This document shows positions 20,591-29,693 of a stretch of 37,257 nt of DNA, piece after piece. The DNA is from a virus. Location of the stretch: positions 1 to 37,257 of the IMG/VR virus record IMGVR_UViG_3300044633_000137; one strand, given 5' to 3'. Numbering within the stretch: the stretch's first letter is position 1; each line of letters opens with the position of its first letter. Below the pieces are notes generated by a model. That model worked only from the letters and a program-made list of their open reading frames with translations. It searched no databases and was not told where the DNA came from. The position numbers and the translations under genes were made by a program.

Positions 20591-20755
20591 TTACATAAAC
20601 CTATGAGTTAATAAAAATACAATTACAAATCCTGCTGTGCCTAAAAGTATTTGTTCTAATCTTTTAAGCCTAGCGTTTATTTGTTCATATCTTAATGCAC
20701 ATACTTCTTCATGCGTACTTAAACGTGCTTCTACGTCTGACTTTATCATGTCCAT
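20591..20755 (-). CDS. XhlA-like small membrane protein (54 aa)
   Basis: ATG 20755 (MDMIKSDVEARLSTHEEVCA). A coiled coil (RYEQINARLKRLEQIL) is followed by one C-terminal membrane segment (GTAGFVIVFLLTHRFM). This is the shape of XhlA/haemolysin-type accessory holin proteins. Its position next to secreted lysis-region proteins agrees. The family call is by topology and the HEEVCxxRYxxI motif. Confidence 0.65.
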   Translation of the reverse strand: MDMIKSDVEARLSTHEEVCALRYEQINARLKRLEQILLGTAGFVIVFLLTHRFM

Positions 20756-20757
20756 TC

Positions 20758-22329
20758 TTACCTTTGCTGTTCTTCTGGGTTAATCATATAGTCTGATAAT
20801 AGACCTTGAGGAATACCATACTGTGTACCAGTATTAATGAGATTTAAATTTCTAGGTTGAACGTTATATCTATTTGGCAAACCACTTCTCATAAACTTAG
20901 CCAAATCTATAATATTACTTTCACCCATTTTAGTTGCACCCATACGACCAAGAGTTGTAGCACCAGCAAATGCACCACCAGTAAGCATATCACCTGCACC
21001 AATAGCTATTGTTGGTAATGCAGACACAGTTGATGTTGGAGCAAATCTACCTACAAATTTAAGTGTTTGTTTTAAATCACTACCCTTAGCTGCTTCAATG
21101 ATTGCATCTTGTTCACCCTTAGAGAATAAACGCATACGCTTTTCATTTTTAGCAAGTTTTCTCATTTGTTGTGCCAATGAGTTTTCTGTGCCAGATTGTG
21201 TAAATTTAGTACGATCAAGCTGAGCTTCATCAAGCATATCTGTAAATATTTCAGACTTCTTAAATTTAGCATAACTATCACGAGCTTGCTGCCATATATT
21301 AAGTGCTTCTTTGTTACCAACCTTAATATCTCTTACAGGCATATTTGCCATGTAATCATCAAACTCATCTAGCAATCTTGTTGCAATACGTCTTTCATTT
21401 GGATTAGTAGATGCTTGTCCATTTTTAATCATGGTGCGTAATGATTGAATTTCAGTAAAGTCTACAGGTTGTTTACCAGATGTAAGTTCTTTAATTGCAG
21501 CATTAACGTCTGGGAAATTACCACTAGGAGTGTATCCTTCTTTTCTTAATCTTGCTGGCAAGTTTTGCATATTAGCTTGGAATACATTTTTCTTTAATGT
21601 AATGCCTTGACTTTGTGCTTGATTAAAAAGATTAGTAGCTTGTTGTTGAAAAAACTCTTGCTCTGGTACAGCACCTAAGTTTACTTTTGATTCTTTAAAT
21701 AATTTAGATGCAACTGTAGGAACATATAGCGGAGCTTTAGTAAATGGTAACTTAATTGGTGTAGCAGCAAACTCTAATGATTTTGGACTAGCACCAAATA
21801 ATGCTGTAGCAGGTATTTGTGAAGGTACATTTCCTACCATTGGAGTTGGAGCCAGTTTAGATGATTCTAAAAAGCTACCAATACCTTCAACAGCCTTTTG
21901 ACCAATTTCAGTTTGTGGTCTATATGCAGTTGTTTCCATACCCTTCATGATTGCTGCTTCAGCACTAGGAGCATATTGATTACCAGTAACACCACCAATA
22001 GCTTGTCTACCTAAACCATAATATGCACCTACAGGAGCAGTTACTAATGGAGTAGTAGCAGCTAATGCAGCATCAAATCCACCTACAGCTTCTCTAAGAA
22101 TAGGAATTCTATCAAGTGTTGTTTGTGGTTTTTGAACAGTAGGTTCAGCTGGCTTTACTCTTTGTTCTGGAGGAATTAATAAATCATAAGGAATACTCTT
22201 ATCGCTTGTATCAGCTGGTACACCAGACAATTGTCTTTGTAATTCAGCAAGGCCATCTGTAGATACTTTATCTAGCTTTTGTACTTTAAGGTATTCTAAG
22301 TCTTTAGTAGAAAACTTTGAAAAGTCCAT
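20758..22329 (-). CDS. Internal virion / DNA-ejection protein (523 aa)
   Basis: Begins MDFSKFSTKDLEYLKVQKLD, KVSTDGLAELQRQLSG. The central part has Pro-rich and Ala/Gly hydrophobic stretches (AALAATTPLVTAPVGAYYG); the C-terminal half is helical and Gln-rich, ending NPEEQQR. The F-[ST]-T-K-D-L-E start and the place in a row of four such genes match ejection proteins of podoviruses, which leave the capsid and build a channel through the cell envelope. No lytic motif seen. Confidence 0.65.
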   Translation of the reverse strand: MDFSKFSTKDLEYLKVQKLDKVSTDGLAELQRQLSGVPADTSDKSIPYDLLIPPEQRVKPAEPTVQKPQTTLDRIPILREAVGGFDAALAATTPLVTAPVGAYYGLGRQAIGGVTGNQYAPSAEAAIMKGMETTAYRPQTEIGQKAVEGIGSFLESSKLAPTPMVGNVPSQIPATALFGASPKSLEFAATPIKLPFTKAPLYVPTVASKLFKESKVNLGAVPEQEFFQQQATNLFNQAQSQGITLKKNVFQANMQNLPARLRKEGYTPSGNFPDVNAAIKELTSGKQPVDFTEIQSLRTMIKNGQASTNPNERRIATRLLDEFDDYMANMPVRDIKVGNKEALNIWQQARDSYAKFKKSEIFTDMLDEAQLDRTKFTQSGTENSLAQQMRKLAKNEKRMRLFSKGEQDAIIEAAKGSDLKQTLKFVGRFAPTSTVSALPTIAIGAGDMLTGGAFAGATTLGRMGATKMGESNIIDLAKFMRSGLPNRYNVQPRNLNLINTGTQYGIPQGLLSDYMINPEEQQR

Positions 22330-22331
22330 TA

Positions 22332-23528
22332 TTATTTACCTTTTCTTTTTTTAAGTTCATTTGATATAGCCTCAAGATCAAACATTACTCCACCACCTGC
22401 TGGTTTAGCACTTGGAGGATTTATTTTATTTGTATATAATTGAATGCCTGCATTATTACTTTGTTGAACTGCTTCAATTGCACCTAATAAAGCATCTGAG
22501 CTAAACCCACCCTTTATTAATGTAAGAAGTTGGTCTGGAGGTGGAAGTTGTTTCTGTAAGCGTGGCAAATCTTCTTTGTTAAGCACACCAAGTTCAGAAC
22601 CAATACGAAGTTTAGTTAATGCATCTTCATACAATGCTTGTTGCCTTGCACCAGTTGCACCAAAACCACCAATTTGCAATCCATTTTGTTTAATATCAGC
22701 TTTTAAAGTTTCTAGTGATGTATTGAATAAAATACCTGCATCAATTTTTTCTTTTGCTTTAGTAGCTTGTTGCTCTGTTAATGCAGTTGGTGCTTTAGTA
22801 ATGTTGCCAGCATCAGCAGTAGTAGTTGGAGTTGGAGTAGTAGTTGTTGCAGTTTGTTTTGTTGTTCCATCATAGCCATATATTGGAGGTAAAATATTTG
22901 GTGGTGGCGGAGCAGGTTTAATTTGTACAGGAATTTGTTTTGTAATACCAGTAACAGGATCTTGTACAGTTTGCATAACTGTTTTTGGCTCAAACACTTC
23001 ACGATATGCAACAGCATATTTAGGACTACTTCTTACTGCTGCAGAGTCAGCAGAACCATCATTACCTCTAAGAAGAATATTGTAAGATACACCTTCTACG
23101 CTAGATCCATAACCACCAGACTTACTACCAATAGCAGCGTCATAAGCACTAAGATATGGACTAGTAGGATCTTCTTTAGCTAATCTATTTCTGTTATAGA
23201 TAAGTTTATCTAAGTCAGTCATACCTTCCATTTCAATTTGCTTAGTAGTCTTAGCAACGTTAAGTGCATCAAGTACATTCTTAGTTCTAGTATCGTATAC
23301 ATTTTGAGCACCAGAAGTGCCAGCCAAATATGATCTAGCAGCGTAAGGAATAATTGATCCATATCCTTGATTCTTAGGCTGAGCTACAAAATTTACAAAC
23401 GTATTAAGAAGTCCAGATATGTTTGATTGTTGTTCTAGTTGTTTATATTTTTCAGCACCTAATAAACCTTGTAAATACTCTGGTTTTTGTGTTAAAAATA
23501 AATTTGGTAATTCATCAAATAAAGCCAT
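22332..23528 (-). CDS. Internal virion protein (398 aa)
   Basis: N-terminal third MALFDELPNLFLTQKPEYLQ, LLGAEKYKQLEQQ, SIIPYAARSYLAGTSGAQNV resembles a conserved virion protein of podoviruses. A Thr/Pro/Ala linker (residues about 225-250, TTTTPTPTTTADAG) joins it to a helical C-terminal domain. Spacing to the neighbours is 2 nt on each side, so it is co-expressed with the other ejection proteins. Confidence 0.6.
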   Translation of the reverse strand: MALFDELPNLFLTQKPEYLQGLLGAEKYKQLEQQSNISGLLNTFVNFVAQPKNQGYGSIIPYAARSYLAGTSGAQNVYDTRTKNVLDALNVAKTTKQIEMEGMTDLDKLIYNRNRLAKEDPTSPYLSAYDAAIGSKSGGYGSSVEGVSYNILLRGNDGSADSAAVRSSPKYAVAYREVFEPKTVMQTVQDPVTGITKQIPVQIKPAPPPPNILPPIYGYDGTTKQTATTTTPTPTTTADAGNITKAPTALTEQQATKAKEKIDAGILFNTSLETLKADIKQNGLQIGGFGATGARQQALYEDALTKLRIGSELGVLNKEDLPRLQKQLPPPDQLLTLIKGGFSSDALLGAIEAVQQSNNAGIQLYTNKINPPSAKPAGGGVMFDLEAISNELKKRKGK

Positions 23529-23530
23529 TA

Positions 23531-24337
23531 TTATCTTCCTCCAAATAAACTTGGATATAACTGAATGAGTTCTGGATGTCTTTGTACTACTGAATCAAGT
23601 GCAACTTGACCTGTCTTATTAGGCCTAACAGGAAGTATTGTAGGTGATACACCAGTTGCTGCAGGTGTAGGCATTTGAATACCAGCACCACCTTCAAATG
23701 AACCTTGTTTTACAGGTCTTTGCCCAGATGTGTCTACAGGTTTAGGTGGTTGATTAGCCAACTCAATACCTTTAAGTCCAATGTTACCAGCACTTAATGG
23801 ATTATCTTTTGCCCATGAATATGCATCTGTGCCAACACCTTGAATTTTTTCTAATGCTGTAGGAGGTGTATAATTAAATAACTTAGACATATTTGCACCA
23901 AGAACATTATTCCCAGCACCACCAGCTAAATCACCAGTAGACAATGGTATACCTCTAGCATATGCACCAGTAGCTGTAGTTGCAGGTAATGCACCTTGAC
24001 CAAGAAGGTATGATCCAGCTATATCGTCTACAGAACCAGCTGCACCACTTAAAACATTTTGGCCTAAATTTGATCCAAGATTTTGAATGCCCATAGATGG
24101 AATAGCTTGTTTTGCTAATTCACCAGTTGCTGCTGTAATGCCTTTAGAAGCACCACCTACAGCACTACCAAGAGAAGATTTTCCAAAAGCATCTGCAATT
24201 TTACCACCAAGCAAACTTTCAGATCCACCAAACACACCGCCAGTAGCACCGCCAAGCAATGCACCTGTAAATGGATTTTGACCTGTGGCAGCTGAAGTTA
24301 AAGCTCCAACACCTGCACCTATTAAAATTGGCTCCAT
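23531..24337 (-). CDS. Gly/Ala-rich internal virion protein (268 aa)
   Basis: Starts MEPILIGAGVGALTSAATGQ and has long Gly/Ala/Ser runs with small hydrophobics. It ends with a Pro-rich part and VVQRHPELIQLYPSLFGGR. Such glycine-rich, amphipathic proteins are found among podovirus ejection proteins (P22 gp20/gp16 type) that insert into membranes. No specific family is asserted. Confidence 0.55.
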   Translation of the reverse strand: MEPILIGAGVGALTSAATGQNPFTGALLGGATGGVFGGSESLLGGKIADAFGKSSLGSAVGGASKGITAATGELAKQAIPSMGIQNLGSNLGQNVLSGAAGSVDDIAGSYLLGQGALPATTATGAYARGIPLSTGDLAGGAGNNVLGANMSKLFNYTPPTALEKIQGVGTDAYSWAKDNPLSAGNIGLKGIELANQPPKPVDTSGQRPVKQGSFEGGAGIQMPTPAATGVSPTILPVRPNKTGQVALDSVVQRHPELIQLYPSLFGGR

Positions 24338-24339
24338 GA

Positions 24340-25452
24340 TTATCCTTGTAGTTTGCCTACTGCATAGCAGATTGGCTCAATGATTGCACGATAGATACGA
24401 CCTAGTGGATCTCTGCGTTTACCACGCATTTCTTTCCATAAGTCAGCTGTACGATGTCTAGCAATATGTTCTGAAATCTTACGAACAATCTTGCGAGTAA
24501 ATGTTTGTTTATCACTAAACGCAAATGCAACAACTGGCAAGAATAGTTTATGGTATCCTTTTTCAATTGTCTTAGCGTTAGGCATATTTGCTGAATGTTG
24601 TAACCAGATAGCTTGTCTGAATGATCCAAAGCCATATGCTTGATTCATTGCTGTACATACAATCTTACCACCACCAGATGATTGAGTTGTTGATACAGTA
24701 CCTGTAGGAGCACCATAAGCAGCACCAAGATAAGCAGATAGTTTTTGGTATGGTTTATTTTGTTCAAAGTTAAAGCGATCAATGTCAGCTTGTAATGCAG
24801 TTTGTTGATATTGTTCACCCATCTTACCTACGTTAGCAAGTTGTTGAATGTCACCATAATCAGCTTGTGCTAATGCTGGAGCAGCTAAAGAAGCAGCATC
24901 TTGTCTGCCACGTTCTGCACCATAGTTTTGATAAGCTAACTCACCATACTTGTTTGCTAGTGTATTAGCTAATGTAGTAGCAGCTCTATTTTGAATATCA
25001 GCAGATACACCAGAACCATAACGACCAGCTCTAGATGCAGTAGATTGTGCAGCCATAATAGCATCATTATAGTTTTGTGTAGCACCTTGTGCAGCACCAG
25101 CTAATGCTTGGTTAAAGTATGGATTGTTTTGTAAGTATTGGCCACCAATCACATCTTGCTGTTGTTGTTGTGCAGCAGGCAGTAGTGGATTGCCAGCTAA
25201 TGCACGATTTTGAGCAGCCTGTAATGCTGTTTGAGTTTGTGCAGATGGTGATATATAAGTTTGACCAGAATAATATGATGGGTTTGTTGTTTGATACAGA
25301 TTTTTAGCTTCGCCAAGACCATATTCTACAAATGGTCTAACTGTTGGGTCTAATTGATTTTGAGTTTGTGATGAACCACCACCACCGCCACCGCCCTTGT
25401 AAAATGTAAAATTGTCTACTAATTTAAATAGCCAGTTATTAAGATTAATCAT
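24340..25452 (-). CDS. Virion protein with conserved C-terminal CTAMN...YGFGSF domain (370 aa)
   Basis: N-terminus has a seven-Gly run (GGGGGGGSSQTQNQLDPTV) and an Ala/Gln-rich helical body (TALQAAQNRALAGNPLLPAA). The last ~100 residues (IVCTAMNQAYGFGSFRQAIW, KGYHKLFLPVVAFAF) form a distinct basic domain also seen in other podovirus virion proteins. It may join the ejection complex or the inner tail. Confidence 0.6.
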   Translation of the reverse strand: MINLNNWLFKLVDNFTFYKGGGGGGGSSQTQNQLDPTVRPFVEYGLGEAKNLYQTTNPSYYSGQTYISPSAQTQTALQAAQNRALAGNPLLPAAQQQQQDVIGGQYLQNNPYFNQALAGAAQGATQNYNDAIMAAQSTASRAGRYGSGVSADIQNRAATTLANTLANKYGELAYQNYGAERGRQDAASLAAPALAQADYGDIQQLANVGKMGEQYQQTALQADIDRFNFEQNKPYQKLSAYLGAAYGAPTGTVSTTQSSGGGKIVCTAMNQAYGFGSFRQAIWLQHSANMPNAKTIEKGYHKLFLPVVAFAFSDKQTFTRKIVRKISEHIARHRTADLWKEMRGKRRDPLGRIYRAIIEPICYAVGKLQG

Positions 25453-25454
25453 AT

Positions 25455-25853
25455 TTATTTACCTTGTGTGTTAGTTGTTGGTGTAAATGTGTAATTGCCT
25501 TGAGGTGATGAGCTCATCATATCATTGCCTATAAAACTAAAAATTGGATTATCAGATGATGATAAAAGACTGCCCATTTGATATATAGGGCTAAGTTCAA
25601 ATGCTGAAGGCCTGTATGAACTTTCATAGTTATTTTGCATCGTATTATTTGGTGCATTATAATTAATTGGACTAGATAGTGGATTGATAAACCTTCCAGC
25701 ACCTTGCATAGCACCTATAGGTCTTTGTTGCAATAAATTTGAATTTAAGTTTGGAAACATTGTATCAATGCTTGGGTATGGATTAACTGTGTTATCCACT
25801 TTAAATTTATCGTATTTTGACATTTCTGTAATGCCCAATGTTGGTATACCCAT
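25455..25853 (-). CDS. Hypothetical virion-region protein (132 aa)
   Basis: Asn/Ser/Pro/Met-rich, low-complexity sequence (PNNTMQNNYESSYRPSAFEL). No membrane or enzymatic motif. It lies between GNAT-like and ejection genes with 1-2 nt spacing and so belongs to the late operon; probably a small structural component. Confidence 0.55.
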   Translation of the reverse strand: MGIPTLGITEMSKYDKFKVDNTVNPYPSIDTMFPNLNSNLLQQRPIGAMQGAGRFINPLSSPINYNAPNNTMQNNYESSYRPSAFELSPIYQMGSLLSSSDNPIFSFIGNDMMSSSPQGNYTFTPTTNTQGK

Positions 25854-26260
25854 TATAATCTTCTTTCTACTATGATATATCTGTTTTCAAACCCATAAGC
25901 ACGTTTCCAAAGCCTTGCTACTGCTTCAAAAGCTGCTCCCTGTATTTTTGTTCCACCTTGTTCTTTTGCCCATACACAGAATTGGTCTACTGCATTGCGA
26001 CAAGTTTTACCGCCTATTGCTGTTATAAATGCAACTCTGTCATTAGGATAACTAATCCATTCCACAGTTAGTGCACATTTAATATTCATTGTTTCATCTG
26101 CCGCTACAAGAAGAACTTGTCTACCTTGCGTTAGCATAACCTTTAGGTGTTCTAATGTGTATTCACCACCAGAATGATCCATAGCATCACTTAACATTTT
26201 TTTTACTTTAGGCCATGTTTGTTGAACTTGGTGTGGTGGTATTGTGTATAAATTTAACAT
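25853..26260 (-). CDS. GNAT-fold phage protein, copy 2 (135 aa)
   Basis: Start taken at ATG 26260, inside the end of the previous gene (7-nt overlap). MLNLYTIPPHQVQQTWPKVK, then beta strands QVLLVAADETMNIKCALTVE and FEAVARLWKRAYGFENRYII. This is a known podovirus family with an acetyltransferase-like fold, encoded between tail and ejection genes. A clear acetyl-CoA P-loop is not visible, so catalysis is doubtful. Paralogue-like to the upstream gene. Confidence 0.6.
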   Translation of the reverse strand: MLNLYTIPPHQVQQTWPKVKKMLSDAMDHSGGEYTLEHLKVMLTQGRQVLLVAADETMNIKCALTVEWISYPNDRVAFITAIGGKTCRNAVDQFCVWAKEQGGTKIQGAAFEAVARLWKRAYGFENRYIIVERRL

Positions 26261-26643
26261 TTGAGTGACCAAGTCTGTGGTTCAAATCCTAACTTATAGG
26301 CCACCCTATTCCATCCCTTGCGATGAGAAGTAAATGTTATCTCATGTATATTGCTTGATTGTGCAATCTTCTTAACTTCATCTAAGCCAAATTGCATAAG
26401 GTTCTTATTCTTACCATATGCTGCCCAGATATGTATTTTGTTTTCAAATGCCTGTGTTATAATGTAACCTTGCCAAATATCATCTTGAAGTACTAAGAAA
26501 AGATTTGCCCTGTTTTCACGAATATCACAATATGCATCCTCTGGAATCCAAAGGTTTCCATGCTGTGACATTTCATCAAGGCTTGGTCTTATTTGAGGCC
26601 AAATTTGTTTAAGTTCTTGTGGTTTTATATAGTGTAGTTTCAT
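26254..26643 (-). CDS. GNAT-fold phage protein, copy 1 (129 aa)
   Basis: Begins MKLHYIKPQELKQIWPQIRP; EDAYCDIRENRANLFLVLQD and RKGWNRVAYKLGFEPQTW follow. Same layout as the next gene: a P-x-[EH]-[LV]-x-Q-x-WP start, beta core, and R-x-x-x-x-x-G-F-E end. The two are diverged tandem copies. Proteins of this kind sit beside tail genes in many podoviruses. Role unknown. Confidence 0.6.
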   Translation of the reverse strand: MKLHYIKPQELKQIWPQIRPSLDEMSQHGNLWIPEDAYCDIRENRANLFLVLQDDIWQGYIITQAFENKIHIWAAYGKNKNLMQFGLDEVKKIAQSSNIHEITFTSHRKGWNRVAYKLGFEPQTWSLKC

Positions 26644-26671
26644 GCTACGATTATATCATTTGGCTTTTATA

Positions 26672-27463
26672 TTAACCCAACACTAGATAGCCATATGTTT
26701 TATCAGCTGTGTTATTTGCAAAATGTTTAAGTGTTGCACTACCTTTAGTTCTGTCACTTACATATACATTAGTAGATGCTGAAGTTGATACATAACTCAT
26801 TGTAGTAATAACGCTTGGTGTAGCTGGTCTTGTTGGACTTGTACCTGCTGCATAATGTTCTATAGACACACCAGTATCAGATACTTTCCACATAAGTTCA
26901 ACATAGTCACCTGCTACTAATTCTACATAAAAGTTTAATGCACCAATAATATGACTTGGGTCAGTAGATGCTTTTCTTGCTGCTAAACCAAACCTACTGT
27001 TTGATGCTGCAATATCTGTGCCATTTTTTCTAAACCAAACTTCTGCGTCTTGAGAGTCGTTAGTTGTATTCTTAAGCTGTATAGAAAATTCTAAATTATA
27101 AAGACCAGTATTTCTTACATTAAGTCTAGAGCTATTTGACAAATACACACCGTTAGAAAAGTCAGTAGTGTTAAATGTAATTGCATAAGCTGCAGTTGTT
27201 GATGCAGCAGTCTGGTCAGTTGTATCTTGAAACGCACCATAAGGAACAGTATCACTACCAGCAGCAGCACTAATAGGTGTTAATAATATTATACTATTAA
27301 AGCCTATACGTTCATTATAAATAGTTGTAGTGGTAGCATTACCAGTAGCTAAAGTAATTTCGCCTGTGTTGTTAGACTTGCCTTCAATAATGTTGTTTAC
27401 AACTTCAGCTACCTCACGAGGTGTGCCACCAACCATTGGCAGTTTGCGATACATATCACGCAT
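26672..27463 (-). CDS. Tail-associated jelly-roll (C1q/TNF-like) protein (263 aa)
   Basis: N-terminal helix (RKLPMVGGTPREVAEVVNNI) then IEGKSNNTGEITLATGNATT and a beta-rich body with NTGLYNLEFSIQLKNTT, ALNFYVELVAGDYVELMWKV. The alternating strands with an F-x-[VL]-x-L-x-x-GD-x-V-x-L pattern resemble C1q/TNF-like jelly rolls used as receptor-binding or decoration domains. It couples to the gp10-like gene by a 1-nt overlap. Confidence 0.6.
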   Translation of the reverse strand: MRDMYRKLPMVGGTPREVAEVVNNIIEGKSNNTGEITLATGNATTTTIYNERIGFNSIILLTPISAAAGSDTVPYGAFQDTTDQTAASTTAAYAITFNTTDFSNGVYLSNSSRLNVRNTGLYNLEFSIQLKNTTNDSQDAEVWFRKNGTDIAASNSRFGLAARKASTDPSHIIGALNFYVELVAGDYVELMWKVSDTGVSIEHYAAGTSPTRPATPSVITTMSYVSTSASTNVYVSDRTKGSATLKHFANNTADKTYGYLVLG

Positions 27464-28884
27464 TATCTACCACCTTGAGGCTTAAAGTCCACATCCATTC
27501 CAATAGCATATATCCAGCTACCTGTTGGGGTAATTTGTATTCTATGATAACGACCAGCACTTCTTACAGATGCCCTACCTTCAGATGAAGCTGCAACAGA
27601 TGTTGAGTATGTGATAGCGTCATCTAATTCACGTCTAGAAGCTACAGAAACGCTTGCAGAGCCATTTTCTAATTGAGGTCTAACCAATGTAAGTACTGAA
27701 TTATAACCAGCCTCTATATCGCCTGTATTTAATGATGCAGTAGCGTTAGATCCTGTAAATGTAATGATCTTATTATCACGAGCACCAGCAAATAGTAACT
27801 TACCACCTACCCAAAGACGTGAGTCTAAAGATGTTGTTAAATCATCTAATAATCCAAACGCATCTAGATCTTCTAGCGTTACACCAGACGTTGTTACAGA
27901 TGATATATAGTCTACGTCAGTAGCAGCCTTTGACCATTTGTTTGTTTGCCAATTAAACATAATGAGTGAACGACCACCAGATGTGTTAGGGAAATTCCAT
28001 ACCACAATGTTTCTTACTGGGTCAACTGCTGTGCTACAAGTATTAATTTGACCTAAGTCACAGTTAGCAAAAAACCATTTGTCTACTTTTTCTGTGCCAA
28101 TGCCAACTAAGTTCACACCATTACATGAGTAGAATCCATCATCTGATAAGAAGTATGTAGTGTCAGCATATTGTGCAACTGTAGAGCCATCTGTACATCC
28201 TAATCCACGAGAGATTGTGTCAAACTGAAAGAATAATGGTGAGCCAACGTATGACATACGAACAACACCACGTTCAAGTAATACTAAGCCAAACTCGCCA
28301 CCTGTAATTCCTTGTATATTACCGCCATCGCTGATTATCTGATAATCGCTTTGTGAAGCACCACCAGAAGTCCAGTCAGTTTCATCATTGATGTCTGACC
28401 ATTGCACCTTATTAGGTGTACCACTAATATTAGCAGCTACTACAAAGTCACGAACTACTGTAATGTATTTAGCGATAGGTGCTGCAGCAGCTACATCTGC
28501 AAAAACAGTAGAAGTATTAACTGTCCATGCTTGAATCTTTTCAGCATTGTTAGATGCTAATAATACGTCACCAAACTGTGCAAAACTCCATCTATCTGCA
28601 CCACTATAACCACCAGCCTTAGATACGTTTGCTAAATTATTTGTACCAGATGTAAACTTAAATAGCTTTGTAGCACCACCAGCAAATAACTGTGTAATGG
28701 TACTAAATTTACCAGCATACACATTGTTAAGGTTTTCACTAGCAGCGTTAGAGTAATCTACAGCACTAGGAAATGGGCTATAACCTTGCACTAATGGCAC
28801 TACGTTGTTTACGTCAACTAACGCACCAGAAATTGATGGCTGATCTGGTAACCATTCTGCAAAATTTATTCGTTGGGTAGCCAT
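27463..28884 (-). CDS. P22 gp10-like tail/head-closure protein (473 aa)
   Basis: MATQRINFAEWLPDQPSISG, then NVVPLVQGYSPFPSA, DVLLASNNAEKIQAW, VQWSDINDETDWTSG and ISDGGNIQGITGGEFGLVLL. This order (W-x-P-D, P-L-x-x-Y-x-P-x-P, P-[NR]-x-V-x-W-S-D) is that of the P22 gp10-type packaged-DNA stabilisation / tail hub proteins, predicted beta-propellers that close the connector. The length fits. Confidence 0.78.
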   Translation of the reverse strand: MATQRINFAEWLPDQPSISGALVDVNNVVPLVQGYSPFPSAVDYSNAASENLNNVYAGKFSTITQLFAGGATKLFKFTSGTNNLANVSKAGGYSGADRWSFAQFGDVLLASNNAEKIQAWTVNTSTVFADVAAAAPIAKYITVVRDFVVAANISGTPNKVQWSDINDETDWTSGGASQSDYQIISDGGNIQGITGGEFGLVLLERGVVRMSYVGSPLFFQFDTISRGLGCTDGSTVAQYADTTYFLSDDGFYSCNGVNLVGIGTEKVDKWFFANCDLGQINTCSTAVDPVRNIVVWNFPNTSGGRSLIMFNWQTNKWSKAATDVDYISSVTTSGVTLEDLDAFGLLDDLTTSLDSRLWVGGKLLFAGARDNKIITFTGSNATASLNTGDIEAGYNSVLTLVRPQLENGSASVSVASRRELDDAITYSTSVAASSEGRASVRSAGRYHRIQITPTGSWIYAIGMDVDFKPQGGR

Positions 28885-29522
28885 GTATTAGAACTTCCTG
28901 TTATGTCTGTCCATGTTTCAGAACCAGTTGTTATGTTTGTCCATACTTCAGAGCCAGCAGCAATATTGCTCCACTCTTCACCTAATCTTCTTCCTAGTGC
29001 TGTAACTGCAGCATTAGCTGTAATTGCACCCTTACCTGACCATATAGCGTTAGGACTTGAAACAACTATAGCGTTAGCGTTAATACTTCCAAAGCCTTCG
29101 TAGAGTACACCACCATTAGCTACAACTGTAGCAGTAGCATTGATAGATCCTGTAGATGTTCTAAAGCGTATAGCGTCTGCAGCAACTGTACAATCACTAA
29201 ATATAGATCCAGTAGCAAAAGCATAAGAGAAAGGATTGTCTACATATAATGCAGCTGATCCAGATATGCTTGCACTAGCGTATGCCTCTGAATAACCATC
29301 TGCTGATACTAAGGCATTAGCGTTTATAGCACCACTAGCCAATGCAATAGAGTATCCATCTGCTGTGACAGTTGCATTAGCGTCTATAGCACCTGAGTTA
29401 AATCTTATACGATAAGCGTCAGCCGTTACTGTTGCGTTAGCATCTACCTGTGCTGTACCAAGTACTACACCACTAGCAAGAGAACTAAATGCTGTCTGTG
29501 CAAATGCACTTATGCCAAACAA
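28866..29522 (-). CDS. Repeat-built tail protein (218 aa)
   Basis: About eight copies of a ~21-residue unit with consensus G-[AS]-I-[ND]-A-N-A-x-V-x-A-D-[AG]-Y-x-I fill most of the protein (e.g. SGAIDANATVTADGYSIAL). A C-terminal run of shorter units follows (WSNIAAGSE, WTNITTGSE, WTDITGSSNT). Such repeats build beta-solenoid or fibrous tail structures and can vary by copy number. It overlaps the gp10-like gene by 19 nt. Confidence 0.65.
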   Translation of the reverse strand: MFGISAFAQTAFSSLASGVVLGTAQVDANATVTADAYRIRFNSGAIDANATVTADGYSIALASGAINANALVSADGYSEAYASASISGSAALYVDNPFSYAFATGSIFSDCTVAADAIRFRTSTGSINATATVVANGGVLYEGFGSINANAIVVSSPNAIWSGKGAITANAAVTALGRRLGEEWSNIAAGSEVWTNITTGSETWTDITGSSNTWLPNE

Positions 29523-29524
29523 GG

Positions 29525-29692
29525 TTACACCTCGTCAGCAGGTTGTGCAACGTTGCCTTCGCTTACCCATTTTAGGTAGGCTTGGTAGTCTGTGTTATCT
29601 TCATCCATAGGTATCCAAGCATTATCTGAACGCAATACAGTTGTTGAAACAGTTTTAGGTAAAATTGGATTTAATAGTTTATATGTATACAT
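29525..29692 (-). CDS. Tail-fibre-associated small protein (55 aa)
   Basis: Start at 29692 (MYTYKLLNP) is chosen because GGAG is seven bases upstream. DNAWIPMDEDNTDYQAYLKW and EGNVAQPADE match a common short phage protein/domain (I-P-x-D-x-x-N-x-D-Y-x-x-Y-L-x-W) linked to tail-fibre genes, possibly a fibre assembly partner. It is separated from the fibre gene by one base. Confidence 0.7.
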   Translation of the reverse strand: MYTYKLLNPILPKTVSTTVLRSDNAWIPMDEDNTDYQAYLKWVSEGNVAQPADEV

Positions 29693-29693
29693 T

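Noticed and set aside
28866-29522. Tandem DNA repeats as a possible CRISPR array
   Set aside because: Repeats are diverged, in phase at 21 codons and lie in one open frame. They are protein repeats.
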